Below the pieces are notes generated by a model. The model saw nothing but the letters and a program-made list of their open reading frames with translations. It had not been told where the DNA came from and made no database searches. Made by a program: the position numbers and the translations under genes. Shown in pieces: positions 32,720 through 43,919 of a DNA stretch of 64,000 bases. Origin of the DNA: Prototheca cutis (taxonomy: Eukaryota; Chlorophyta; Trebouxiophyceae; Chlorellales; Chlorellaceae); assembly GCA_002897115.2 (NCBI GenBank), contig BCIH01000012.1, positions 525,372 through 589,371 of the forward strand. The letters are read 5' to 3'. Positions within the stretch are counted from its first letter, which is position 1; every line of letters begins with the position of its first letter.

Positions 32720-34697
32720 CTAATGTTCTTTCACTTTTGCTGCGGCGCGGGGGTTGGGATCAAGGGGCACGGCGCGCATGAGAGCACTCAGCAACCAGGT
32801 CTCGGCTGCAAGCAGGATCAGTGCTGCTGCCCAAACAGCAGTATGCACGGGCCAGCCCTTGAACTCGAGGGCGTAAGCCCATGCCAGCCAGTGTGCGATG
32901 CATGCCGCGCAGATGACTGCAGCATACACCACGCTCTTCTGCAGCATTGAGTGTTTGACAGATGGTTGGGGCAGCATTTGTTTGGCGGTCCTAATTCCGA
33001 GTTGGTTCCAAGAGAAAGCAATGGCAAACCCAAAAGGTCTCAGCGCACCAGGTTTGCCGAGGCGGCAAGTCGTGGCAGCACTAGGGGAAGCAGCGAAATG
33101 TACCACGTGAAATACTGTGCTGTCGAAACCTGGGAGTTGACCCGGGAAAATGGGGGTTTCGAGAGGCACCCATCTCGTCCAGGATAACGCAGCGCAAAAA
33201 GCCTCTAGCTCAGAGAAAGCACGCAGCATCTGCCCAGTGGCCCCATTTCACAATGCCCATGCCACATGTCTCGCAGCGCTACCTCATGCCCGCTTGCCTT
33301 GTTAAAGGCGACAAACGCCAGTGTCTGGAGGAGGAGTGCATATGCCAGGTCCTGTACAGCCCACCGCCAGCCGAGCACCGCAGATAAAAGTATCTGGACG
33401 GCACTAAACACCCTGCATAGTTGTGCAATGATGCACTAGCACGATTGGATGGATGTGACATGTCGCAGTGTTTTTCTTTGGAAAGGAAGGAACACCCAAA
33501 GCTGGCCCGAGCGGTGGCATGCCACTGCTTCACACGGAATTCCTAATGCTGTGCATCAACTTCACCCCAACCTGGCCCCTGGCCTCGCGCCATACCAGCC
33601 CATATCGCCGATGCCCGCTCCTTCAGATGTCAGGTACGCGGGAAGAAAGTACGGCGAGAAATTGTGCCTTGGGTCCACCCTCGTGCCGTGGTAGAGGTAC
33701 GCTTCCTCGAGGAAGCGGGGGCCGTACAGGCCATAGCACAGCGCTCCGAGACCTAAAAAGGTGCAGGCTGAAACGAGGCCAAACAAAAAGCCGCGNCGGC
33801 TAATCACCACCTGGCCTCCCTGGGCCGCAAGCCACCGAAGCACCGGCAGGGCATAAATAATGGGGTAGACCCGCCAATGAACAGCAAGGCCAAACAATAC
33901 TCCCGCGATTGCAATGCAATCTGAGTTCCGGAGGAGGAGGGTGGAAACATCAGCACTTGTTTAGCAGGGTGTTCAGGCCNATGCCTCATCCAACACACTG
34001 TTGCATGCAGGTGAGGGCCATGCTCACAGCACACCACACCCTGCAACCATGCATTCCTGTGTGAAGGATGTTCAGCACCATTCCCCTCCACAAGGCCAAT
34101 GCTCACCTCACCTGAACCAAGAGAAGCGAGCATGCCGAGGAGCATGCAGGTCACAAGGCTCTCGCCGCTGCCGCGTGTGGAGATGACAGCTGTAAATGGG
34201 CTGAACATCCAGATTGCCACACCCCACACTGTGCATTGGCTGCTGGCCCCTTGCCGCCCCAGCAACACCACATAGAGCCTGCAGTGCAGCTCGGGAGGAG
34301 ATTGAGCAGCTTGGAGCAGATATTATTTCAAGTTCTCAAGGCACATAATTTCCCAGGCACGCAGCACAAGGCCGGTACGTACTCACCAAGCGGCAAGGAG
34401 GTCGGCCAAGCAGAATATCGCCTTGGCAAAGGCTGGGTGGAGCACCACGTTGGGCACTGCAATCCAGGCCAGCAGAGGTGTGTACCGGTAGGTGGCCCGG
34501 TCGAAGGGCGATCCACCATGGACGATGGCACGGGCGCCGTCCGTAATCACATCATAATCGATGTCAGTATAACGCACAGCCCAGTGGGAATCCTGCCATT
34601 GGGCCCAAGCCAGCAGCCCAAGCCGAGAGAGCGCTCCAGCAACAAACAAGGTAGCGAGCACACCTCCTGCGCTTTGGTTGCGCGACTTGATGCTCAT
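32720..34697 (-). CDS. PIGM: GPI mannosyltransferase 1 (PIG-M, GT50)
   Basis: PIG-M adds the first mannose to the GPI-anchor precursor in the ER lumen, using dolichol-phosphate-mannose. ATG at 34697 gives MSIKSRNQSAGGVLATLFVA, a first membrane helix, then AVRYTDIDYDVITDGARAIV with the family's catalytic Asp in TDIDY, and YRYTPLLAWIAVPN. Later exons carry WMFSPFTAVISTRGSGESLV (about 34210-34100), LFGLAVHWRVYPIIYALPVL (about 33930-33800), YLYHGTRVDPRHNFSPYF, then helices ending LLSALMRAVPLDPNPRAAAK with the stop at 32720-32722. HNFSPYF and the many hydrophobic segments are typical. The exon joins around 33540-33300 and 33230-33130 were not fully resolved. It starts 660 bases from the CDK gene on the other strand. 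Confidence 0.9.
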
Positions 34698-35356
34698 GTG
34701 GCCTGCGTATCACTGCCTAACTGCATACAGCAAAACCTGTGTAATGCGCTACATGATGAACGATAATTTGATCGCTCTGCAATCATGTCTGTATGTTGTT
34801 TAATGCGGATCTCTGTTTGGGATGCGCTTCGTAAAAATGGCCAGATGCGATGCGATGAAGCTTGCTGAGCTCCCCGAAAACCCCAGGCGGGCCCCAACCC
34901 CCCGAGCTTTATCGCTGCTTCTCTGTCTCTGGCTTTGGAGTGTTCCCACGCGTTCTCATGAGGAGGCCAGGAAACAATTCATCCAACAGTTGATCGCAAA
35001 TAAACCGATTTATCAGAATATTCTGCGCCCACTATTACTTTCCAGGCAATCGTTTCCTTCTGGTCTAGCAGTAGGGGTTAGTACCTGTCCCCCGAGCGAA
35101 TAGTCCCGGCCGAGGGGAGCAAGGAGGTGCCTGTTCGTGCTACTTTACCTCCCTATGGACTCATGAGTGAGAACATACCCACATGAATGGGGTACAGGCG
35201 CTCAAGGGCGCGCTTGGAATGGGCGAGCCCAAGCCCAGCGGAGTCCCCACCCTCCCCATCTGGAACGATGTTGACCACTAGTACGTGTCGGATTGTAGCA
35301 ACCAGCAGCAGGCTGCATTTCATTCCCGGCGTGGGCATTGAATTTGAGTTTCACAA
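34698..35356. promoter_or_regulatory. Divergent intergenic region between PIGM and CDK genes
   Basis: Both genes read outward, so this stretch holds both promoters. It is less GC-rich than its surroundings near 34980-35050. No named element is recognised. Confidence 0.45.
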
Positions 35357-36949
35357 ATGCCCCTTCATCACATTGGCAGTGAAAAAATTGGGCGTGTGGG
35401 CGAAGGAACCTTTGGAGTCGTTTGTACGTGGACTGGGCGGTGGCTTGGTGGTCTTAGGGTTTTTGTGTCGACTCATACAGGGGACTTTGGGTTCAATAGA
35501 CGCATTGTCCCATCACACAGGTGATGTGATTAAATGCCCTTCATCGCTGCAGACAAGGCGAGGGACAGGAGGACGGGGGCCCTGGTCGCCCTAAAGCGCC
35601 TCCGCATGGACCGTGAACGAGACGGTGGGTGGATCACTGCGATATTTTCCCCCTGTTCATGGGTTTGTCCATGCGCTGGGGAATTGCCCATAATTCTGCA
35701 CGGATGTCTCAAGGGGTGCCTTGCAATCCAAGGAGAGGGACGGGGCGCTGGTCAGGCCAACAGTCTTACAAGGAATGCCTTTCCTCCAGCACTTTTCCCC
35801 TAGCCCTCCACCAGGCATGCCTGTGACATCAGTGCGAGAGCTGCGGAGCCTGCAGGAGGTCTCCCACCCCAACATCATCCGGCTGCACTCGGTGGCCACG
35901 GGTCCTGGCGCCGAAGCCATTTTCCTCGTGTTTGAGCTGTGTGAATGTGACCTCACAGCGCTCATTGATCCGCCCGCCCCCCGCCTCCGCCTGTCAGAGG
36001 TGAAGTGCATCATCCACCAGGTGGGGAGGAATTGCTGTTCCTGTTGTTGTTGTTGTTGTTGTTGTTGTTTGCTTATGTGTCTGATTATCTCATTGTTTAT
36101 TTGTGCATGTGGGCGGGTGTCGGTTCAGGGGTGCGGTGCTTATGGACGGGCAGCGGTCAGTCGGCCATCTCCACATCACCAAGGCACGACACCTGCAAAA
36201 CACTGCCACTTGGCACCTCTTCGTCCAGTTGCTGAGCGCGCTGGCGTATTTGCATGCTCGCTGGCTGGTGCATCGGGACGTCAAGCCCAGTAATTTGTTA
36301 CTGGATTATGGTGGGTGCTTGAAGCTCTGCGACTTTGGCCTCACACGGCGCTGGGCGCCCGACGGCCCACCCCGCACCCCCGGTGTCACCACGCTGTGGT
36401 ACCGCGCGCCAGAGGTGCTGCTGGGGAGCGACGACTATGGCGCTGCCGTCGACACATGGGCCGCAGGGTGCGTGCTGGCAGAGCTTGTCCTGGGCGCGCC
36501 GCTCTTTCCAGCAGACACCGAAGCAGGCATGGCCGTCGCCATGGCCAAACTGTTGGGGGCTCCCACGCCCCGGATATGGCCGGCGGGGCCGCGCTTGCCG
36601 GGCTGGCGCACATTTTCCGGCCTGCCCCACGCCCACAACCGCCTCAAACTGGTATGAAATTATTATGTGACTGTTGGGGCCCTTTGGAGGCAAATTGTGG
36701 CTGGCAGGCTGCATCCACGCCGAGACACATCCAGACAACCAGGCACATACCCCACACATCCGAACCACCTTCCAACTGCAGAAATTTCCAGAGCTGTCAC
36801 CTGCTGGGATCGACTTGCTCAACGGACTGCTGACCTACGACCCCAAGCATCGACTCAGCGCACGCAGCGCTCTGCGCCACCCTTTCTTCGCTGAGCACCC
36901 ACGCCCCATCGCTCAGGAACTCCTGCCGGGGCGGCCGCCGCATAAGTAA
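35357..36949 (+). CDS. CDK10-like cyclin-dependent protein kinase
   Basis: Five exons can be joined in frame: 35357-35423, 35553-35624, 35815-36020, 36229-36651 and 36782-36949. The start MPLHHIGSEKIGRVGEGTFG carries the glycine loop. Exon 2 continues YKARDRRTGALVALKRLRMD with the ATP-site lysine. Exon 3 begins GMPVTSVRELRSLQ, the cyclin-binding helix, where most CDK10 proteins have PISSLREI and CDK11 PLTSLREI. SEVKCIIHQLLSALAYLH, HRDVKPSNLLLD, CDFGLTRR and GVTTLWYRAPEVLLGS follow, with an activation-loop threonine. The last exon ends DPKHRLSARSALRHPFFAEH. The phrase SEVKCII and the IWPAGPRLPG region point to CDK10 rather than CDK11. All catalytic residues are present. The kinase is short, with almost no N- or C-terminal extension. 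Confidence 0.9.
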
Positions 36950-37500
36950 GACAGGGTTTCGGCCGCCAGCCACCAGAGTTTGGTTGCCCAGCGGACCATG
37001 CGTTGGCACAACACATGTCACCGTTGTGGGCCGTGACCGAATCTGTCATACCCTTTGATTTGTGCACGTGCCAGGATCCTATTGAATCACTAAATTACAT
37101 TGCCTGCACCCGTAAATGAACCTTTGCCGAGAGGGGTTGCAGCCCCAATTTTTGCCGCATGGAAGGGGTGGCGTAAACACCTCTTTCTGGATGTCTTCTT
37201 TCCTGCTCGGATCGTGTACACATATGTACATATGCTCCTGACAGATCAGTCTTATGTAGCTGGACAAGCTCCTTTTTTGCTCCTTTCGGCAGAGTTTGAG
37301 GGGCGAATCTCAGCGGGGCTGACGTGTTCCCGGACAGACCTCGGACTGGGGATGGCGGAAGCCGCGGCCACTCTGAAGAGGCCCCCTCCGACTGTGAACT
37401 AATCTCGGCATGATGAGATCTTCACAAGGACTGTGTTGTGCCTGCACGCGCAGCATCGCACTTGAAACAAATTCATTGTACAGGTTCTCGCGCTTCCAGG
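36950..37500. other. Intergenic region between CDK and histone deacetylase genes
   Basis: About 550 bases containing the CDK 3' UTR and the promoter of the next gene on the same strand. No coding region is recognised. Confidence 0.45.
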
Positions 37501-39156
37501 ATGCCGCAACTCGTGTGGACCTCCTCTCCGGCCGAGGGCCACAGCTGGCCTGGGCACCCTGAGCAGCCCCAGCGTGTCCTGGTCGCTGAGAAGGATCTGG
37601 CCGACTGGTCTGCTGCTCAGGTACGGTAAAAACGTTTTACATGGGGTGGGTTTATATGTGAGGAGAGGCTGTCGTTGGGGTGTCTTTTCAGAAGGGGTAT
37701 GGAACTCCAAGGTGCTCTTTGACCGTCTGACCGGCATGACTGGACGCAGAAAGTGCATGTCTCCATGAGACAGAGTTGCCCGCTCCACGGTGCATTGCTG
37801 TAAACACTGCAGGGCAACGGGCGCCTGGTCCGTCTGGAGCCTCGACAGTTGTCCGAGGCGGAGCTGTGTCCGCATCTCGAAGCGGTGCACGCCACAGCCC
37901 ACCTGGACCGGATCAGGGCCGGCGTGGCACGGGCCCGGGCAGAGGGCTCCCCCGTGGGGCTGGCCGGCCTCGACGACGTGGACGGCCCCACCTTCACGGC
38001 AGCTTCCAGCTGGGACGATGCGCTGCGTGCGGTGGCATGCCTGCTGACGGTGCTGGATGATGTAAGTGCCCATTGCCAGCCCGGTCTGGTGCTGGCTCGG
38101 CCGCCAGGGCACCATGCCTGTCCCAACGAGGAGATGGGCTTTTGCCTGCTCAGCAACGTGGCCATCGCAGCGCGCTACGTCCAGCGTGCGCTGGGCCTTG
38201 GCCGGGTCGCGATTCTCGACTGGGACGTGCACCATGGCAACGGCACACAGGCTGTGTTTTATGCCGATCCCACGGTCCTCATGATCGACATGCACATGAA
38301 CGACGACTGGCCTCGCACCGGCGCCATCAATGAGACCGGCGAAGGTGAGCTTTTTCGGTGGCCTCTGTTTGCAGGTGATGGTGGTGCTGCTGTGTGTGTG
38401 CTCAGGGAGTGTCCCGAAGAGAGGGACGAGGCCAACCCTATCTACCCTCCCTCATCACATAGGTGAGGGCAAGGGCTTTACGGTGAATGTGCCACTGCCC
38501 TCGGCGACCGGCCATGCCGATGCAGTGGCGGCATTTGATGGGGCAGTGGCGCCAGCGATCCGAGCCTTCAAGCCTGACATCATCCTCGTCAGCACGGGTA
38601 TGCATGGGTGCATGGCAGTGCTTGCTCTGATCGGATGTGGGTATGCAGCTCGGGGATGGCAAGTGGAAAAGGTCCAATACAGGACCTTTTGAGTAATGGG
38701 AATGAGGTGATGCCATGGTTGTCATGTCTGCCCGCTCATGAGGCATCTCAAACAACAGAGACGGGACTGTGGCAATCCCCAGCATCATATTTTCCACGGA
38801 GGGAACATCCACAAACCCCGAAGAAACCCACCTCCGCTGTTGTTATCGCGTTCCTTGAAGGATTTGATGCACACCGGGCAGACCCTCTGGGCCACCTGGC
38901 GTGGGAGAGCGAGACATATGCCTGCTTGGCCCGGCGAGTGGCTGTCTTGGCCGATGACCTGTGTCAAGGCAGGTGTCTGTTTACGCTGGAAGGCGGTTAC
39001 CATGTGCCCTCACTGTCAGAGTCGGTGCAGCTGCTGGCACAAGCGCTTGTTACAGGTGACGAGACAGCGCAGGAGGCGGAGGCTTGCCAGGCTTCACAAG
39101 AGGTCCAGGAACTCGTGACTGCGATCAGGGACGCCCATCCTGAACTGTACGGTTAA
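37501..39156 (+). CDS. Histone deacetylase family protein (HDA8/HDA14-like)
   Basis: A zinc-dependent deacetylase. Exon 1 (37501-37620, 40 codons) starts [20 protein letters not shown], exon 2 is 37813-38344, exon 3 38463-38597, and exon 4 38861-39156. All joins keep the frame. Catalytic motifs are complete: [20 protein letters not shown] with the His pair, [17 protein letters not shown] with the zinc-binding Asp and His, [11 protein letters not shown] with the second zinc-binding Asp, and LEGGYHVPS at the end. The sequence resembles the small plant HDA8/HDA14 and bacterial-type HDACs, whose members act on non-histone substrates in organelles or cytosol. No transit peptide is obvious here. 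It is distinct from the larger deacetylase at 50370-53150. Confidence 0.92.
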
Positions 39157-39570
39157 TCTGCATCCAGGGAATGCTCTGGCGGCATCATGCTGCCACGCGA
39201 GTGGAACTGTCCCTTTTCATGGGCGGCTTGGGAGGAGGGGAGCCATAGACGATCCCTCCCAACAAATCAGGACGTCCGAGACCTGCACTTCGAGAGGCTT
39301 CGGCAAAAGGGTGAACTCGGCCGACGCAGCCCCTGTTTTACTGTGTGCAATATTGGATGTATTTTTAAAGTCGAGCAGAACTACATTGGATACTTTACTG
39401 CGCCAGAGGAGAGGATCCAGTGTTTGCTATCGGGCCCGTGCGTTGCGCGCCGGCAGTCGTGGGGAAGGATGGACGGCATATGGAAAGGTGGGCCGGTTCC
39501 TGCCCATGGGCACGATGGCGATGCATTGGAATTGCACAGATGGGCTTATGCCGACGCGTGGAACTCCCCT
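39157..39570. other. Intergenic region between HDAC and Fes1-like genes
   Basis: About 410 bases on the way to the next plus-strand gene. An upstream exon of the Fes1-like gene could lie here, but none is convincing. Confidence 0.4.
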
Positions 39571-40919
39571 ATGCATCCCGCAGGGCTGTTCGAATGGAGC
39601 ATGAACCACCAGGACGGCACTGCTCCCCAGCGGGAGATGCCAGAGGCCGAGCGCAAGTGGTGAGTGCGTTCTGGAGAGACGGAAGAGCGCAGGGACCTGG
39701 ATTGTGTGCTTGGATGGGTGGGTGGGTCCACATGGGAACGGGAATGGAGCAGCAGTGTCATCGTCGTCACCTGCACATCACGCCATACTTGGTGCTCACA
39801 TAGACATGCACCTCACCTCGCACCAGGCTGGAGGAGGCACTGAAATCTTCTATGATTGATCTGTCNAGGCGCATGACGGAGATCAAGGGCGTGCTTGATG
39901 CCCATGCGGCGGCGGAGCAGCAGGGCGATGCCGGCCCCAACGCCGGCACAGTCCCTGGTGAACCGACGCCATCGCAGGCTCTGTCCGAGGCGGAGAGGCT
40001 GTTGGACGAGTTGCAGGAGATTGTGGAGTCGGTGGACGTGGCGCGCGACCTCGCCTCCATCGGCGGCCTGCCCACGCTGTGCTCGCTGATGCAGAGCCCC
40101 GCGCCCAGTCTGAGAGCCAAGGCCGCCGAAGTGGCCGCGGCCTGCATGCAAAACAATCCCGAAGTCCAAGGCAGATTTTTTGCGGGGGCAGAGGGAGCGA
40201 GCGCTGCAGCGGCTGAGACGTCGTCCAGCCACATGGGAGCTGCTGCGGCACCTCCAGAACCATCTTCCCGTTCGGCGACTGTTGATCCCCCAGGGCAGCT
40301 GCCTGGACTCTTGCTGCAACTTGCCAATGACAGCAACGCCACAGTCAGAACCAAGGCCTGGCTGGGCCTATCCTGTCTCATCCGTGGCTACCTCCCCGCC
40401 CTGCTCTGGTTCTTGGGATCTACTGCTCGCGGCGTCAAGGTCGCCGTGGCAGCGCTGGGATCCGATCCCGACACGCGGGTTCGGCGCAAGGCCGCGCAGG
40501 TGCTGGCGTTTGCGGCCAACGATGCGTACGGGGATGACAGCGAAGCCCAGCGTGTGCTGCGGCGGCATGCCCGAGCTGCAGAGGTACATGCGGGCGTGCT
40601 GCTGGCGATCGCTGGTGGATTGGCAGCCGAAGACACGGCCGAGCGCGAAGCTGCATCCGCGCTGGCGCTGGCACTTGCGGGCAACGATGGTGACGTCGCC
40701 GAGGCCATGCGTGCCGACGCTGCATTCGTCAGCGCGACACAGTCTGCACTAGCAAGGCTCGACATGCTGCCAAAGGAAGACTGGGACGCAGCACGTGAGG
40801 AAGCAGCAGACCTCAAGGACCTGTGCCGAATCCTGGCGGCGCCGGGTGATGCCAAATGCNTGCCTGCTAACCCTGAGGAGGAGGAAGAGCCCACCCCGAC
40901 CCTCCTCCTCACTGCCTGA
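39571..40919 (+). CDS. FES1: Hsp70 nucleotide exchange factor, HspBP1/Fes1 family
   Basis: These armadillo-type proteins bind the Hsp70 nucleotide-binding lobe and release ADP. Exon 1 gives MHPAGLFEWSMNHQDGTAP with PEAERKW, matching the family's opening (LLxWS, DGT). The donor follows AAGTG|GTGAGT at about 39660. Exon 2 starts after CACCAG at about 39827 and continues LEEALKSSMIDLS. Then come LLDELQEIVESVDVARDLAS, GGLPTLCSLMQSPAPSLRAK and TVRTKAWLGLSCLIRGYLPA, three to four armadillo-like repeats. The end is acidic (EEEEEPTPTLLLTA). The first Met was chosen because it is the only one in frame close to the conserved WS motif; a start further upstream is possible. Single n bases at 39866 and 40860 affect two codons. 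Confidence 0.85.
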
Positions 40920-41850
40920 GTGGAAGTTGTTGGGAGTGACCGATGACATGCTTCATTTCCTGCGCTGCAAAGGAGTAGGGAATGCAGTTGTACCACGATG
41001 ACCTTTTTTTTGGCCTCCCTTCCCCTGCCACATTCACTCCTCTTGAAAGAAAGGAGGCTTACTCACTGCCAGCAATTCTCGAGGAGTTGGGGGGGGTTGC
41101 TGCCAACATAAAACAGCTGAGACCCTCGCAGCTTCGGTGGGCCCATGACGAGGACTCGCTCATCCACCAACCATCAGTGCATTGGGAAGGTGCACTGTGC
41201 TGCCTCATATACAAGAAAGGAGTCTTTTCGCTGCTGTCTGGCAAGGGGTGGATCCCACAGGAGGCAGCATGCATAAAGGAAGTATGATCTCAGAGCACGT
41301 GAACCGAGATGGCCAAGAGGCGTGCCCTCGGGCCTGGATATGAATGCAAGTCTACCATGCAGGGCAAGAATAATGTACCCAGCTCAGCCAGCACCAGCAT
41401 CACATCACCCCGGGGTTGCTGGGCATCACTGATGGCTGTGAATTGTCACCCCCCACAGGGCAAGAGGAAGGTGGACCACCTCAATGATGGACCACCGAGT
41501 TGCAACAAGTGTCGTGCCAGGCTCAATGTCCAGGACCCTCTAGAACCTCCCTGCACGACCTGTCCTGCCTTTCAAAAAGGAACCCAACCCATCCTCTGAG
41601 CGACGCGGCCAGGGAATGCGGTCCAACAGGCATTTTGTTTGAAAAACATGCCCCTGCTGTGCAGGTGGGAGTCTTCTGACAAATCTCAAAAAGGGGTTCA
41701 TCATTTTGCCCTGCAAGTCTACATTGCTATGTGAAACAACTAGGCCGCTCTTCGCCTCAATCCAAAGGGAGAGCAATGTCACATGTCCGAGCGCACACTC
41801 CCTGCAGGAAGGATGTGTTTTCCTGATGGACGGGCATTCCAGCGCCTGCT
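40920..41850. other. Intergenic region between convergent Fes1-like and esterase genes
   Basis: About 930 bases containing 3' UTRs of both neighbours. A plus-strand frame at 41309-41599 is open but shows no family motif. Nothing else is recognised. Confidence 0.45.
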
Positions 41851-43469
41851 TCAGCCGTCACATACAACTGCGACTGGCAAATTTCCTGCGCCCAGCGGTG
41901 CACTCCCCATGGAGGGCGTTTGGGACGCAGTTGTATCCGGGGCATGTTGCTCTTCTCCCACTCCTGCGACAACCCGCCCGCGGGCTGCTTCCATGGCCTT
42001 GAGTGACCGCGCAAGGTGCTGGGCCACGGGGAGGCCTGCGGAATTGACCCAGGCGCGCTGGACTTGGATGTGCTGGTGCGCCAGGAGCGGCAGCGTGGCG
42101 TGCCGGAACGAAACGTCTACCCGGCGCCAGGCCAAGCGCTGCAGGCTGGAAAGAATGGTGCTCGCCACAGCCCCGCACTCTGCTGCTGCGGCAACATCGT
42201 GTGCACTCTGAAAGCATCGTTGATGTAAAGAGGTGCCACAGAGCGATGCGTCCGGTGCCAGCTCCGAGCTGGCTTCTCCTACGCCGTCTGTGGTCGTTGG
42301 GAGGGAGGAACGACAGCACCATTGAGTGATCGGGAGGTCCCAACGACCAGAGTTGACCACCACGCCCCGCTCCAATAACAACTCACCTGTCCCTGCATAC
42401 ACTCCAGAGTTATGGGTCTGTAGCATGCCAACCTCACGACTCTTTGCACCGGCTTCGATCACTGCGATGCCTTGAGCTCCACCCCCATCGTCATCGTCGG
42501 CACCGCCCCTGCGCCAGAGGGATTTCATGCTATGCGCTCGCCACGACCACAACCGTGATTGCGGTGGGACCGGCGAATCTGGGGGCCATGCTTCCCCCGC
42601 CCGCTCCCACTCCTGCTGCAGCACAACCGCCGGCGGCGGTGTGGTCGCCCCCGCTGTCCCCCACGCCGTGGCCAGAGTGTCCTCGCGAATCACACCGACG
42701 GCGCCCTGCGGTATGTCGAGCTCCGGCAGTTCGTCCAGCGACCGTAGGGAAGCATTGGCCCAGCCGACCAGATGGTCACCCGCGACGTTGGCGTAGGCCG
42801 TCCGCGTCTGGAATGCCGCCAGCGCCGAGAAAAAGGGCACCCCAAGTCCTTCATCGTCGTGAGCCATTCTAGCCAACAGCGGCAACCCGCCAGAACTGTC
42901 GCGGTCTGCAAGGAAAAACTGCTCCCCGCTGCGAAGAAAGGACGCCCGGCAAAACCCGGGGGCGATCGAGCCCAGGACGCCGTGCAACCAGGAACCCACC
43001 AGCGGGGCCCGCGCCGCCCAGCCGATCAACGGAACCTACGTATGCAAAGGAGAGTGGGGTGCGCAAGATCTGGGTGCAGGCGGGAGGGGGGCCCGGGTTT
43101 ACGGCGCATTCGCCCAGCTAAATAGTTCAAACCGCAGAAGAAAGCGTCGCTCGGGTCGGCACCGCATCGCTACCCTTCCCCAGTCCACTGGCTCCGCCCC
43201 CTCCTCCCCCAACCTGCGCATGGGACTGCTCGGCGACGCAGCCGCAGTGCGGGCAGGCCATGGAAATAAAGTGCACGGGGCGCAGCTGGCCGGCCATCAG
43301 GCCCGTGCCGGGGTCAAACAGTCGGCCTATGGCATAGCGTGCGATGAGGCCTCCCATGGAGTGCCCGATGACAGATAGCTCTTCCAGCCCCGGGTGTCGA
43401 GCCACCAAGTCCAGAATCTCTTGCACCAACCGGTCCCCGCATCCATCTATCCCGTGGTACGTCTGTGCT

Positions 43470-43500
<31 letters not shown>

Positions 43501-43919
43501 CATGTCGGTGAAGGGAAGGTTTGGGTGGGGAGGCCATGCACCCTCCACGGCCAGGAATTGGACAGTTTCCCCAGCCCAACCAAACACCCCCCGTCAATCA
43601 CAGGAGATACCTTTTTAAACTCGTTGACTTCCGACACGTGGAACAGCACGTTCTCATCGTCGGAGAACACCAAGCTCAGCTCTGCAGCGATTGCCTTCCA
43701 GTTGGCCCGACTGCCAAACAGCCCGTGCACCTGCCCAACACAACACAGGGAGGCGATGATCAGCTTCCTCACAGCGGCCATCAACGATTTCCGACATATG
43801 TGTATTGACAGGCGTACCATGCATATGAGATGCCTTGGCCGGCGAGCGGCCGGAGCTCGAGCTCCCTCATCGGCGCCAGGCAACCCTGCCGTCCAGCGCT
43901 CAGGCACGTCTCCTGGCAT
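41851..43919 (-). CDS. DUF676 serine esterase / lipase-like alpha/beta hydrolase
   Basis: A putative lipid esterase. Exon 1 starts at 43919 (MPGDVPERWTAGLPGADEGA) and ends RHLICM at a GTACGC donor. Exon 2 continues VHGLFGSRANWKAIAAELSL, the oxyanion HG motif, to VNEFKK. Exon 3 starts TYHGIDGCGDRLVQEILDLV and holds the nucleophile elbow VIGHSMGGLIARYAIGRLFD. The next exon (43029 downwards) reads LIGWAARAPLVGSWLHGVLG and FFLADRDSSGGLPLLARMAH. The aspartate of LLARMAHDDEGL and the histidine of AYANVAGDHLVGW complete a plausible triad. A last part (about 42250-41851) ends GNLPVAVVCDG. The intron between exons 2 and 3 contains a 21-base G run (43480-43500). Order and motifs match plant DUF676 hydrolases; the substrate is unknown. 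Confidence 0.85.

Noticed and set aside
41309..41599. Small cysteine-containing gene (CNKCRARLN, CTTCPAF)
   Set aside because: The two CxxC pairs look like a zinc ribbon, but composition around them is not coding-like and there is no homologous family I can name.
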